NCBI RefSeq assembly: GCF_014268885.2 | Contig: NZ_CP077095.1 | Span: forward strand, 5,036,001-5,100,000 | Source of the DNA: Pseudomonas xantholysinigenes | Lineage (GTDB): Bacteria; Pseudomonadota; Gammaproteobacteria; Pseudomonadales; Pseudomonadaceae | Length of the DNA: 64,000 nt | Direction: 5' to 3' | Shown: positions 26,433-34,223 of the stretch, piece after piece | Layout: each line of letters opens with the position of its first letter | Position numbering within the stretch: position 1 is the stretch's first letter | Position numbers and translations under genes: made by a program | The notes under the pieces: model-generated | What the model was told of the DNA's origin: nothing | Database searches by the model: none | Seen by the model: only the letters and a program-made list of their open reading frames with translations

Positions 26433-28229
26433 ATGTCCGAGCAACTCCTCAGCCCCCGCAACCTCGCCTTCGAACTTTACGAAGTCCTCGACGCCGAGGC
26501 CCTGACCCAGCGCCCGCGCTTCGCCGAGCACAGCCGCGAGACCTTCGACGCGGCGCTGACCACCGCCCGCACCATTGCCGAAAAGTACTTCGCCCCGCAC
26601 AACCGCAAGGGCGATGAAAACGAGCCGCGCTACGTGAACGGCCGTGCCGAGCTGATCCCTGAGGTGAAACCGGCCGTAGACGCCTTCCTCGAAGCAGGCT
26701 TTCTCAACGCCAACCGCGACTTCGAAGTCGGCGGCATGCAACTGCCCAGCCTGGTATCGCAAGCCTGCTTCGCCCACTTCCAAGCCGCCAACGCTGGCAC
26801 CACGGCCTACCCGTTCCTGACCATGGGCGCGGCCAACCTGATCGAGAGCTTCGGCAGCGACGAACAGCAACGCCTGTTCCTGCAACCGATGATCGAGGGC
26901 CGCTACTTCGGCACCATGGCCCTGACCGAGCCCCATGCCGGCTCGTCGCTGGCCGACATCCGCACCCGCGCCGAACCCGCAGGCGACGGCACCTACCGGC
27001 TCAAGGGCAACAAGATCTTCATCTCCGGCGGCGACCACGAGCTTTCGGAGAACATCGTGCACATGGTCCTGGCCAAGCTGCCGGACGCGCCGCCCGGGGT
27101 GAAGGGCATCTCGCTGTTCATCGTGCCCAAGTACCTGGTCAACGCCGACGGCAGCCTGGGGCCGCGCAACGATGTACTGCTGGCCGGACTGTTCCACAAG
27201 ATGGGCTGGCGCGGCACCACCTCCACCGCGCTGAACTTCGGCGACAACGGCCAGTGCGTCGGCTACCTGGTGGGCCAGCCGCACCAGGGCCTGGCCTGCA
27301 TGTTCCAGATGATGAACGAGGCGCGCATCGGCGTCGGCATGGGCGCGGTGATGCTGGGCTACGCCGGTTACCTCTATTCGCTGGAGTACGCCCGCCAACG
27401 TCCCCAGGGCCGCCTGCCGGACAACAAGGACCCGCACAGCCCCGCCGTGCCGATCATCGAGCACAGCGATGTGAAGCGCATGTTGCTGGCACAGAAGGCC
27501 TACGTGGAGGGCGCTTTCGATCTTGGCCTGTACGCGGCCCGGCTGTTCGATGACACCCACACCGCCGCGGATGCAGATGTACGCCGGCAAGCCCTTGAAC
27601 TGCTCGACCTGCTCACCCCTATCGTCAAGTCCTGGCCTTCGGCGTTCTGCCTGAAAGCCAACGAACTGGCGATCCAGATCCTTGGCGGCCACGGCTACAC
27701 CCGCGAGTACCCGGTCGAGCAGTACTACCGCGACAACCGCCTCAACCCGATCCACGAAGGCACCGAGGGCATCCAGTCCCTTGACCTGCTCGGACGCAAA
27801 CTGGCACAGAACAACGGCGCCGGACTCAAGCAACTGATCCGCCTGATGGCCGGCACCTGCGAGCGCGCCAGCCATCACCCGAACCTCGATCCGTTGCGCC
27901 AACCCCTGGAACACCTGATCAACCGCCTGCAGAGCGTGACCCTTGCCCTGCTCGGCGACCTGACCGCCGGCAAGGTCGCCGGCGCGCTGGCCAACTCGGC
28001 ACTGTACCTCAAGGTGTTCGGCCACTGCGTGATCGGCTGGCGTTGGCTGGAACAGGCCATCCATGCCGAGGTCGGCCTGCTCAAGGGCAGCGATCGCGAC
28101 TTCTACCTGGGCAAGTTCCAGGCCGCGCGTTATTTCCTCACCTGGGAAGTGCCGGGCTGCCATAATGACCTCGCTTTGCTCGAGGCCCGCGACGATACGT
28201 GCCTTGCCATGCAAGACGGGTGGTTCTAA
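26433..28229 (+). CDS. Acyl-CoA dehydrogenase (long form with C-terminal domain)
   Basis: 598-residue FAD enzyme that would introduce the C2-C3 double bond in acyl-CoAs. Seen are TMALTEPHAGSSLADI (flavin/substrate loop), FISGGDHEL and the C-terminal catalytic region QILGGHGYTREYPVEQYYRDNRLNPIHEGTEGIQ, followed by an extra helical domain as in other 590-600-residue Pseudomonas enzymes. The start at 26433 (MSEQLLSPRN) is chosen over 26394. The last 119 bp are repeated at 29647-29765, where they abut the downstream TldD-type gene. The present 3' end therefore looks imported, while the protein remains full length. Confidence 0.92.
   Translation: MSEQLLSPRNLAFELYEVLDAEALTQRPRFAEHSRETFDAALTTARTIAEKYFAPHNRKGDENEPRYVNGRAELIPEVKPAVDAFLEAGFLNANRDFEVGGMQLPSLVSQACFAHFQAANAGTTAYPFLTMGAANLIESFGSDEQQRLFLQPMIEGRYFGTMALTEPHAGSSLADIRTRAEPAGDGTYRLKGNKIFISGGDHELSENIVHMVLAKLPDAPPGVKGISLFIVPKYLVNADGSLGPRNDVLLAGLFHKMGWRGTTSTALNFGDNGQCVGYLVGQPHQGLACMFQMMNEARIGVGMGAVMLGYAGYLYSLEYARQRPQGRLPDNKDPHSPAVPIIEHSDVKRMLLAQKAYVEGAFDLGLYAARLFDDTHTAADADVRRQALELLDLLTPIVKSWPSAFCLKANELAIQILGGHGYTREYPVEQYYRDNRLNPIHEGTEGIQSLDLLGRKLAQNNGAGLKQLIRLMAGTCERASHHPNLDPLRQPLEHLINRLQSVTLALLGDLTAGKVAGALANSALYLKVFGHCVIGWRWLEQAIHAEVGLLKGSDRDFYLGKFQAARYFLTWEVPGCHNDLALLEARDDTCLAMQDGWF
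28111..28229 (+). repeat. Direct repeat copy 1: 3' end of the acyl-CoA dehydrogenase gene
   Basis: Identical to 29647-29765 except for 8 mismatches in 119 bp. Five mismatches are silent in the dehydrogenase frame, two change a residue (F/L, D/E) and one swaps TAA for TAG. The pattern of mostly silent change suggests that the two copies come from related functional genes rather than from a recent in-place duplication. Sequence after the stop (AACAGAGGTATCC) still resembles the ribosome-binding region after copy 2 (CACGGAGGTTTCC). Confidence 0.95.
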
Positions 28230-28357
28230 TGGAGCAGTCACGGTCAAAACAGAGGTATCCCTATCCACGATGGATACCCCGGCAAGTCAGTAATTTCTCA
28301 AAAACTCATAACGTTCCTATCCTTATTGCCCAAAACAGGACTACTAGCCAGCCAAGG

Positions 28358-28807
28358 TCAGGCAGCATCGAGGTTGCGTAATTTCCTTTCATTAAAGAAC
28401 CATAGACTCCAGACTTTCGCCAACTCAGAAGCAACCACGAGCAAAAAAAATGTGACGGACGCTCTTGAAAAGTGAGAGCCCAAATAAATAAATAGCACTG
28501 AGGCTGATGGTAAAAGCAGAAACAACCTAAATGGCAGCTGCAACCAGACCAGTCGCCGCCCCCATCTGCTTCCACGCAAAAGCAATACACAACTTGCGAA
28601 CACCGATAACTGCAGCCCCCATCCAAACGCCATAAGCACTGCCGCGTAGCCACCATGATCTTCAATTATATTTAATGCGCTTAGTGCATCCGTATAAAAA
28701 GGGAAATCACCCTGTAGTAGTTCTCTCACAATGTAGTTCAGTATATAAATAGCGTCCAGTCCGCCCCACCCCCACCAAACGTACTTGCTTGCCATGTCCT
28801 TATTCAT
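28358..28807 (-). CDS. Small four-helix membrane protein, candidate immunity protein
   Basis: 149 residues. Hydrophobic segments at about 9-27 (YVWWGWGGLDAIYILNYIV), 52-77, 86-110 and 117-138 predict four inner-membrane helices; there is no signal peptide and no enzymatic motif. The ATG at 28807 follows the stop of the gene at 28808 with no spacer (TAA-ATG), and GAGGGAG lies just upstream, so translation is coupled. A small polytopic protein directly behind a foreign effector-like gene is the usual layout of immunity proteins against membrane- or periplasm-acting toxins. I recognise no family, so this role is inferred from context. Confidence 0.6.
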   Translation of the reverse strand: MNKDMASKYVWWGWGGLDAIYILNYIVRELLQGDFPFYTDALSALNIIEDHGGYAAVLMAFGWGLQLSVFASCVLLLRGSRWGRRLVWLQLPFRLFLLLPSASVLFIYLGSHFSRASVTFFLLVVASELAKVWSLWFFNERKLRNLDAA

Positions 28808-29521
28808 TTACTCCCTCAACTCGAAGATTACATTAGGTGTCGCAGGCACCCAATGCCAGGACTGCCCTGTTATTGCCCAATGGTCATCGGAACCCACATA
28901 CTTTTGAGCGGTCTTTTTCAAGTCACCGTAGCGATGAATAGCCGAACGAGACTCAAAATGCATCTCATCTGCGCTCAATCGCACCCATTCATGTATCAGA
29001 GTACGGCTTGTATTTGCCCAGTCCTTACCCTCCGAAAAAATAACACTCCCTTCATTGGCGATCGTGCCACTCCTATTTGCAATAATAGCTAACGTATTCC
29101 GGAAGGCATCATGGTCTATTTCTTTTAACACCCATTTCCCAGCCCCTGCATCCACTATCTTTTGCGACGCAGACTTACCAATTTCTGACGGCTCCTCCCT
29201 TACGCCTCCCACAAAGCGGTCTTTCCCGAGAGAGGGCTGTTCAGACCAAAATTCAACACCGCTAGGCGTAAAAGGACTAAACGGCCTTGAGCAAACCAGC
29301 AACCAGTCCGCGTCACTCACTTTTTTCAAAATAGCGTTCTTGGGATATTCGCGTAGGCAGTTCTGAATCGAGGAGCCACATTCGTGGATCAATTCAATTA
29401 ATCCTGGCAAGTCATAAGGCCTGAACAGGGCGCCAGCCACCTCAGAAACGGCAAAAAAAGGCTTTTCGAAACTGCCCGGACGATATTTTCTTGCTTCTTT
29501 ACGGGGAATAAGACGCTTCAC
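28808..29521 (-). CDS. Unknown protein, candidate orphan toxin/effector C-terminal region
   Basis: 237 residues from a GTG at 29521 with no convincing ribosome-binding site. I recognise no domain. Visible features are a basic start (KRLIPRKEARKYRPGS), a middle segment DADWLLVCSRPFSPFTP and a His/Trp-rich end (SDDHWAITGQSWHWVP). The AT-rich composition differs from the flanks. The frame stays open upstream to a stop at about 29549. In the neighbouring frame a coding-like fragment ends at 29538, and removing one base of the A-run at 29540-29544 would join them. The annotated start may therefore be an artefact of a frameshifted, truncated larger protein. It lacks a signal peptide or recognisable secretion domain. 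Confidence 0.5.
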   Translation of the reverse strand: MKRLIPRKEARKYRPGSFEKPFFAVSEVAGALFRPYDLPGLIELIHECGSSIQNCLREYPKNAILKKVSDADWLLVCSRPFSPFTPSGVEFWSEQPSLGKDRFVGGVREEPSEIGKSASQKIVDAGAGKWVLKEIDHDAFRNTLAIIANRSGTIANEGSVIFSEGKDWANTSRTLIHEWVRLSADEMHFESRSAIHRYGDLKKTAQKYVGSDDHWAITGQSWHWVPATPNVIFELRE

Positions 29522-29537
29522 ATGGGCACCATGTTGA

Positions 29538-29645
29538 TTAAAAAGCCATCAAACCCGCCACATCCACAAAAAGCCCGCCGTCTAATTCTTGATCTTTTGT
29601 AGGAATTTTCTCTTGCAGGCGAGCTGCGTCGGTGTCAGCGATATC
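29538..29645 (-). pseudogene. Truncated upstream fragment of the effector-like gene
   Basis: The minus-strand frame encodes DIADTDAARLQEKIPTKDQ and continues to FVDVAGLMAF before TAA at 29538-29540. It is cut at 29646 by the copied dehydrogenase end. Its last codons GCT TTT TAA overlap a run of five Ts (minus strand). With four Ts the reading would continue AFNQHGAHVKRLIPRKE into the 237-residue frame. I therefore read it as the remaining upstream part of one larger gene split by a frameshift. Confidence 0.5.
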
Positions 29646-29646
29646 G

Positions 29647-29765
29647 GCAAGCTCCAGGCCGCGCGTTATTTCCTCACCTGGGAAGTGCCGGGCTGCCATA
29701 ATGACCTCGCGTTGCTCGAGGCCCGCGACGACACCTGCCTCGCGATGCAAGAGGGGTGGTTCTAG
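29647..29765 (+). repeat. Direct repeat copy 2: original 3' end of the acyl-CoA dehydrogenase gene
   Basis: This remnant ends in the dehydrogenase frame with CLAMQEGWF and TAG, 30 bp before the TldD-type start, the spacing expected in an intact operon. It is therefore probably the resident gene end, displaced by the insertion. Confidence 0.9.
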
Positions 29766-29795
29766 GGGGAACCACCGCACACACGGAGGTTTCCG

Positions 29796-31238
29796 ATGTT
29801 CGACTCCAGCACCCTGCTGCGCCAGCGCTTCGCCGCGCTGCGCAGCACGGCCGAACTGTTCTCGCTTCGCCATGTGAAGCAATCGCACCAGTCACTGTCG
29901 GTACGGCGCAACGTCGCCGAGCCGCCCTTCTTCAGCCAGGATGAAGGCGCCATGCTCACCGTGCGGGTGAATGGCGTCGAGGCCTACGCGGCCACCGCCG
30001 ACCTGTCCCAGGCTGGCCTGCAACGCGCCCTGGAACAAGCCGAGACACTGGCCCGACGGATCAAGGCCAGCAGCCTGCTCGACCTGAGCGACCAGCCAGC
30101 CCCAAGCGAGCGCCACGACCATGTCTCGCCCCACTTCGAGCAGCCCCTGCCCAACCTTGCAGACTGCCTGGACCTGCTGGCCGCCGAATCGGCCAGCGTG
30201 CCCAAGGACGAACGCCTGGTGGACTGGCAGGCCAGCCTGGGCATCAGTGTGGTCGAGCAGACTTACCTGAACTCCGCCGGCGCCGAGCTGCGCCATGCCC
30301 AGCGCTTCGTCTACCCGGGCCTGGGCGTCACCGCCAGCGACGGCCAGGACAGCCAGAGCCGCAGCCTGGGCCGGGAGAACTTCGGCCAGCAGGGCGGCTT
30401 CGAGGTGATCGAGCGCTGCGGTCTGGTCGGCGCGGCCCGCCGGGTGGCCGATGAGGCGCTGCAACTGCTGCTGGCGCCCAACACGCCGAGCGGCCGCCGC
30501 GACCTGCTGCTGATGCCCGACCAGATGATGCTGCAGATCCACGAGTCCATCGGTCACCCGCTGGAGCTGGACCGAATCCTCGGCGATGAGCGCAACTACG
30601 CCGGTACCAGCTTCGTCAAAGCCAGCGACTTCGGCCATCTGCAATACGGCTCGAAGCTGCTCAACGTGACCTTCGACCCGACTATTCGCGAGGAACTGGC
30701 CAGCTACAGCTTCGATGACGACGGCACCCCGGCCAGCAAGCAGTTCCTGATCCGCGACGGCCTGCTGGTGCGCCCCCTGGGCGGCGCCCTGTCGCAGCAG
30801 CGTTCAGGCCTGGACGGCGTGGCCAACAGCCGCGCCTGCGGCTGGAACCGCGCGCCGATCGACCGCATGGCCAACCTCAATGTCGAGCCAGGCGACCAGT
30901 CGCTTGAGCAACTTGTCAGTGGCATTGAGCACGGCATCCTGATGCGCACCAACCGCTCCTGGTCGATCGACGATGCGCGCAACAAGTTCCAGTTTGGCTG
31001 CGAGTGGGGACAGTTGATCGAAAACGGCGAGCTCAAGGGCGTGGTGAAGAACCCGAACTACCGGGGCATCTCCGCCGACTTCTGGCGCAACCTCTCGGCC
31101 GTGGGCGACAGCAGCACCTTCCAGGTACTCGGCACACCCAACTGCGGCAAGGGCGAGCCCAACCAGGTGGTGCGCGTCGGCCATGCCTCGCCGGCCTGCG
31201 TGTTCCGCCAGATCGACGTATTCGGGGGAGACGCCTGA
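29796..31238 (+). CDS. TldD-type metalloprotease subunit
   Basis: 480 residues. The TldD zinc motif HExxxH is present as HESIGH (residues 249-254), and the third ligand region is seen as VLGTPNCGKGEPNQ near the C-terminus. TldD/TldE (PmbA) heterodimers cleave unfolded peptides inside the dimer and process RiPP leaders and CcdA-type antitoxins. The start follows CGGAGG. The stop overlaps the next gene's ATG (TGATG), so both subunits are co-translated. Pseudomonas also has canonical tldD and pmbA elsewhere (family knowledge), so this is likely a second pair. Confidence 0.85.
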   Translation: MFDSSTLLRQRFAALRSTAELFSLRHVKQSHQSLSVRRNVAEPPFFSQDEGAMLTVRVNGVEAYAATADLSQAGLQRALEQAETLARRIKASSLLDLSDQPAPSERHDHVSPHFEQPLPNLADCLDLLAAESASVPKDERLVDWQASLGISVVEQTYLNSAGAELRHAQRFVYPGLGVTASDGQDSQSRSLGRENFGQQGGFEVIERCGLVGAARRVADEALQLLLAPNTPSGRRDLLLMPDQMMLQIHESIGHPLELDRILGDERNYAGTSFVKASDFGHLQYGSKLLNVTFDPTIREELASYSFDDDGTPASKQFLIRDGLLVRPLGGALSQQRSGLDGVANSRACGWNRAPIDRMANLNVEPGDQSLEQLVSGIEHGILMRTNRSWSIDDARNKFQFGCEWGQLIENGELKGVVKNPNYRGISADFWRNLSAVGDSSTFQVLGTPNCGKGEPNQVVRVGHASPACVFRQIDVFGGDA

Positions 31239-32569
31239 TGGGCAGCCTGTACCAGCAACGCTTCGCAAACCTGCTCGACAGCCTGAACGCCGCCGTGCAA
31301 GCGGGCGAGCAGTTCACCCTCGGCTACAGCGCCGAACATTCGCAGTTCGTGCGCTTCAACCATGCCAAGGTGCGCCAGGCCGGGCTGGTCAGCCAGGCCA
31401 GCGTGCACCTGCGGCTAGTGCGCGAAGGGCGCCAGGCCGAGCAGCAGATCACCCTGGGCGACGATGCCGAGCTCGACCAGCGGCGTCTGCACGACGCCCT
31501 GGCGCAATTGCGCCAGACCTTGCCATTGCTGGCGGTGGATCCCTACCTGAACCTCGATGACAGCGCCTGGCACAGCCATAGCCTGCTGGAGCAGCCATTG
31601 CCCGAGCTGGACGAAGTGCTGGCCCTGGTCGAGCGCGAAGCCGCTGACCTGGACCTGGTCGGCATCTATGCCGCCGGCCCCATCTGCCGGGGCTTCGCCA
31701 GTTCCTTCGGGGCCTTCGGCTGGCACCAGGCCAACAGCTTCAACTTCGACTGGAGCCTGTTCCACGCCAACGGCCAGGCGGTCAAGGCCAACTATGCCGG
31801 ACAGGCCTGGAGCGCCGAGGCCTTCGCCGCGCGCCTGCGCCAGGCCCGCGAACAGCTGGCGCACCTCGGGCGCCCGGCCATCACCCTCGAGCCCGGCAGC
31901 TACCGCGCCTACCTGGCGCCGGCGGCGATGGACGAGATTGCCGGCATGCTCTGCTGGGGCGGTTTCTCCGCGCAGGCCCTGGCCACCGGCAACAGCCCGC
32001 TGCAGCGCCTGTACAGCGGCGACGCGCAACTGAGCCCGCAGGTGAGCTTCAGCGAGCAGATCAGCGGTTCGCTCAGCCCGGCGTTCTCCGACGAAGGCTC
32101 GCCCCGCCGCGACCTGCTGCTGATCGGTGAAGGGCGTGGCCTGGAGCGGCTGGTGAGCGCGCGCAGCGCCGCCGAGTTCAAGCTCGTGGCCAACGGCGCC
32201 GACAGCCACGAATCGCCCTGCGCGCTGAGCCTGGCGCCGGGCAATCTGCCCAACGCACAGATCCTCGAGCGCCTCGGCACTGGCCTGTACATCAGCAACC
32301 TCTGGTACCTGAACTATTCGGACCTGCCAGCAGCACGCATGACCGGGCTGACCCGCTTCGCCACTTTCTGGGTGGAGAACGGGCAGATCCAAGGGCCGGT
32401 GAGCACCATGCGTTTCGACGATAGCCTGTACAACCTGCTGGGCAGCCAGCTGGAGGACCTGACCCAGGAGCGCGAGATGATCCTCTCGACCAGCACCTAC
32501 GGGCAGCGCAGCACCGGGTCGAGCCATCTGCCAGGGGCGTTGGTCAAAGGGCTGACCCTGACATTGTGA
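31238..32569 (+). CDS. TldE/PmbA-type partner subunit (no HExxxH)
   Basis: 443 residues with the same overall fold but without the metalloprotease motif, as in TldE. Recognisable are GYSAEHSQFVRFNHAKVRQAG near the start and a C-terminal TFWVENGQIQGPVSTMRFDDSL. I chose the ATG at 31238, which shares its A with the upstream stop. It should form the heterodimer with the preceding TldD-type protein. No RiPP precursor or antitoxin substrate gene is seen nearby. Confidence 0.82.
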   Translation: MGSLYQQRFANLLDSLNAAVQAGEQFTLGYSAEHSQFVRFNHAKVRQAGLVSQASVHLRLVREGRQAEQQITLGDDAELDQRRLHDALAQLRQTLPLLAVDPYLNLDDSAWHSHSLLEQPLPELDEVLALVEREAADLDLVGIYAAGPICRGFASSFGAFGWHQANSFNFDWSLFHANGQAVKANYAGQAWSAEAFAARLRQAREQLAHLGRPAITLEPGSYRAYLAPAAMDEIAGMLCWGGFSAQALATGNSPLQRLYSGDAQLSPQVSFSEQISGSLSPAFSDEGSPRRDLLLIGEGRGLERLVSARSAAEFKLVANGADSHESPCALSLAPGNLPNAQILERLGTGLYISNLWYLNYSDLPAARMTGLTRFATFWVENGQIQGPVSTMRFDDSLYNLLGSQLEDLTQEREMILSTSTYGQRSTGSSHLPGALVKGLTLTL

Positions 32570-32580
32570 TCGACAGGATA

Positions 32581-32701
32581 GGCCCCTTCGCGGGCAAGCC
32601 CGCTCCCACAGGTTTGGGCCCCCCCAGGGAGTTGGGCACCAACCCAACCCTGGGGGTTTACCGATAACCCTGTGGGAGCGGGCTTGCCCGCGAAGGGGCC
32701 C
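32581..32701. repeat. Inverted REP pair with inner hairpin
   Basis: Two inverted CGCGGGCAAGCCCGCTCCCACA units bounded by GGCCCCTT/AAGGGGCC. Between them lies a separate palindrome (CCCCCAGGG-TTGGG / CCCAA-CCTGGGGG), so the whole region can fold into a cruciform. It follows the TldE-type gene. Confidence 0.85.
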
Positions 32702-32732
32702 GCACAGGCACCACAAGACAGAGAGGTAGCTG

Positions 32733-34160
32733 ATGCCCGACCGTGCCCCGCTGGACCCTGTAACCGCCCGCTGGATCCCCTGGGTGGTGGCCATCGCCTT
32801 CTTCATGCAGTCGCTGGACGGCACCATCCTCAACACCGCGCTGCCGGCCATGGCCCGCTCCCTGGCCGAAGACCCACTGCGCATGCAGGGGGTGATCATC
32901 GCCTACATGCTCACCGTGGCCCTGCTGATCCCGGCCTCGGGCTGGATCGCCGACCGTTTCGGCACCAAGCGCATCTTCTTCAGCGCCATCCTGCTGTTCA
33001 GCTTCGGTTCACTGCTGTGTGCCATGGCCAACAGCCTGGGTTTCCTGATCTTCGCCCGGGTGGTGCAGGGCCTGGGCGGGGCGCTGATGCTGCCGGTAGG
33101 CCGGCTGGTAGTGCTGCGCGCCTACCCGCGCAGCGAACTGGTGCGCATCATGAGCTTCATCACCATCCCCGGCCTGCTCGGCCCGCTACTCGGCCCAACC
33201 CTCGGCGGCTGGCTGGTGGAGATCCTGACCTGGCACTGGATCTTCCTGCTCAACCTGCCGGTGGGCGCCTTGGGCTGCTATGCCGTGTGGAAGTTCATCC
33301 CCGACCTGCGCGGCGCCGAACGCACCCGTTTCGATACCCCGGGCTTTTTGCTGTTCGGCGCGGCGATGGTGCTGATCACCATCGCCATGGAGGGCCTGGG
33401 CGAACTGCACCTGCCGCACCTGCGGGTGATGCTGTTGCTGTTCGCCGGCATGGCCTGCCTGGCCGCCTATTGGCTGCGCGCCGGGCGTGATCCGGAGCCT
33501 TTGTTCTCACCCTCGCTGTTCCGCGTACGCACATTCGCCATCGGCATTCTCGGCAACCTGTTCGCCCGCCTGGGCAGTGGTGCCCTGCCCTTCCTCGTGC
33601 CCTTGCTGTTGCAGGTGGCGCTGGGCTATTCGCCGGCCCAGGCCGGCATGAGCATGATCCCGCTGGCGGCGGCGGCGATGCTCGCCAAATCCATCGCCAG
33701 GCCGCTGATCGAGCGTCTGGGCTACCGCATCGTGCTGACCGGCAACACCCTGCTGCTGGGTCTGCTGCTGGCCAGCCTGGGGCTGGTAGACGAGCAGACG
33801 CCCTATGCCGTGCTGCTGGTGCAACTGGCGCTGCTGGGGGCGGTCAACTCGATGCAGTTCACGGCAATGAACACGGTGACCCTGATCGACCTCGACGATG
33901 CCAGCGCCAGCAGCGGCAATAGTCTGCTGTCGGTGGTCGCGCAACTGTCGCTGAGCCTGGGCGTGGCCTGCGCCGGCGCCTTGCTCGGCGGCTTCACCGC
34001 GGCCGGCAGCGGCGATGGCGTGGAGAGCACCTTGGGCGCCTTCCAGCTCACCTTCGTCACCATCGGCGTGATGGCCATGCTGGCGGCGGCGATCTTCCTG
34101 CAACTAGCGCCGACAGACGGAAGGCGCGCTCGTCGTCCGGAAGAGCACGTCGAGTCGTAG
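32733..34160 (+). CDS. MFS drug exporter, DHA2 family (MdtD-like)
   Basis: 475-residue inner-membrane H+ antiporter with about 14 hydrophobic segments. The DHA2 signatures are visible: SLDGTILNTALPAMARSL (motif D1), GWIADRFGTKRIFF (motif A) and FARVVQGLGGALMLPVGRLV. It resembles MdtD/EmrB-type exporters, but no periplasmic adaptor or outer-membrane partner is adjacent. Substrate unknown. Confidence 0.88.
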   Translation: MPDRAPLDPVTARWIPWVVAIAFFMQSLDGTILNTALPAMARSLAEDPLRMQGVIIAYMLTVALLIPASGWIADRFGTKRIFFSAILLFSFGSLLCAMANSLGFLIFARVVQGLGGALMLPVGRLVVLRAYPRSELVRIMSFITIPGLLGPLLGPTLGGWLVEILTWHWIFLLNLPVGALGCYAVWKFIPDLRGAERTRFDTPGFLLFGAAMVLITIAMEGLGELHLPHLRVMLLLFAGMACLAAYWLRAGRDPEPLFSPSLFRVRTFAIGILGNLFARLGSGALPFLVPLLLQVALGYSPAQAGMSMIPLAAAAMLAKSIARPLIERLGYRIVLTGNTLLLGLLLASLGLVDEQTPYAVLLVQLALLGAVNSMQFTAMNTVTLIDLDDASASSGNSLLSVVAQLSLSLGVACAGALLGGFTAAGSGDGVESTLGAFQLTFVTIGVMAMLAAAIFLQLAPTDGRRARRPEEHVES

Positions 34161-34223
34161 GGCGAATGGCCATGAGGCTGGTAGACTGTGCGACATTTTT
34201 CGCTCCAGCCGCAGGCCCGCCTC

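Larger units (their letters stand above)
28230..29646. mobile_element. AT-rich insertion carrying an effector/immunity-like cassette
   Basis: About 1.4 kb between the two copies of the dehydrogenase 3' end. A hand count of one line gives 26 G/C of 60 (29041-29100), against 41 of 60 in the flanking gene (30001-30060). Both genes are on the minus strand, opposite to the operon that they interrupt. No integrase, transposase, terminal inverted repeats or tRNA were found. The boundary is defined by the direct repeat, so I infer entry by homologous recombination using the shared dehydrogenase end. Confidence 0.75.

Noticed and set aside
26274..28268. 664-codon minus-strand open frame opposite the acyl-CoA dehydrogenase gene
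   Set aside because: Shadow of the dehydrogenase codons; it has no ribosome-binding site or recognisable domain.
28808..29521. Metalloprotease (HExxH) activity for the effector-like protein
   Set aside because: The segment LIHEWVRLSADEMHF contains HE and a later His but not the HExxH spacing, so no catalytic claim is made.
29674..29944. Small open frames on both strands around the second repeat copy
   Set aside because: They arise from the duplicated dehydrogenase end and the start of the TldD-type gene; only the short fragment at 29538-29645 lies in unexplained sequence.
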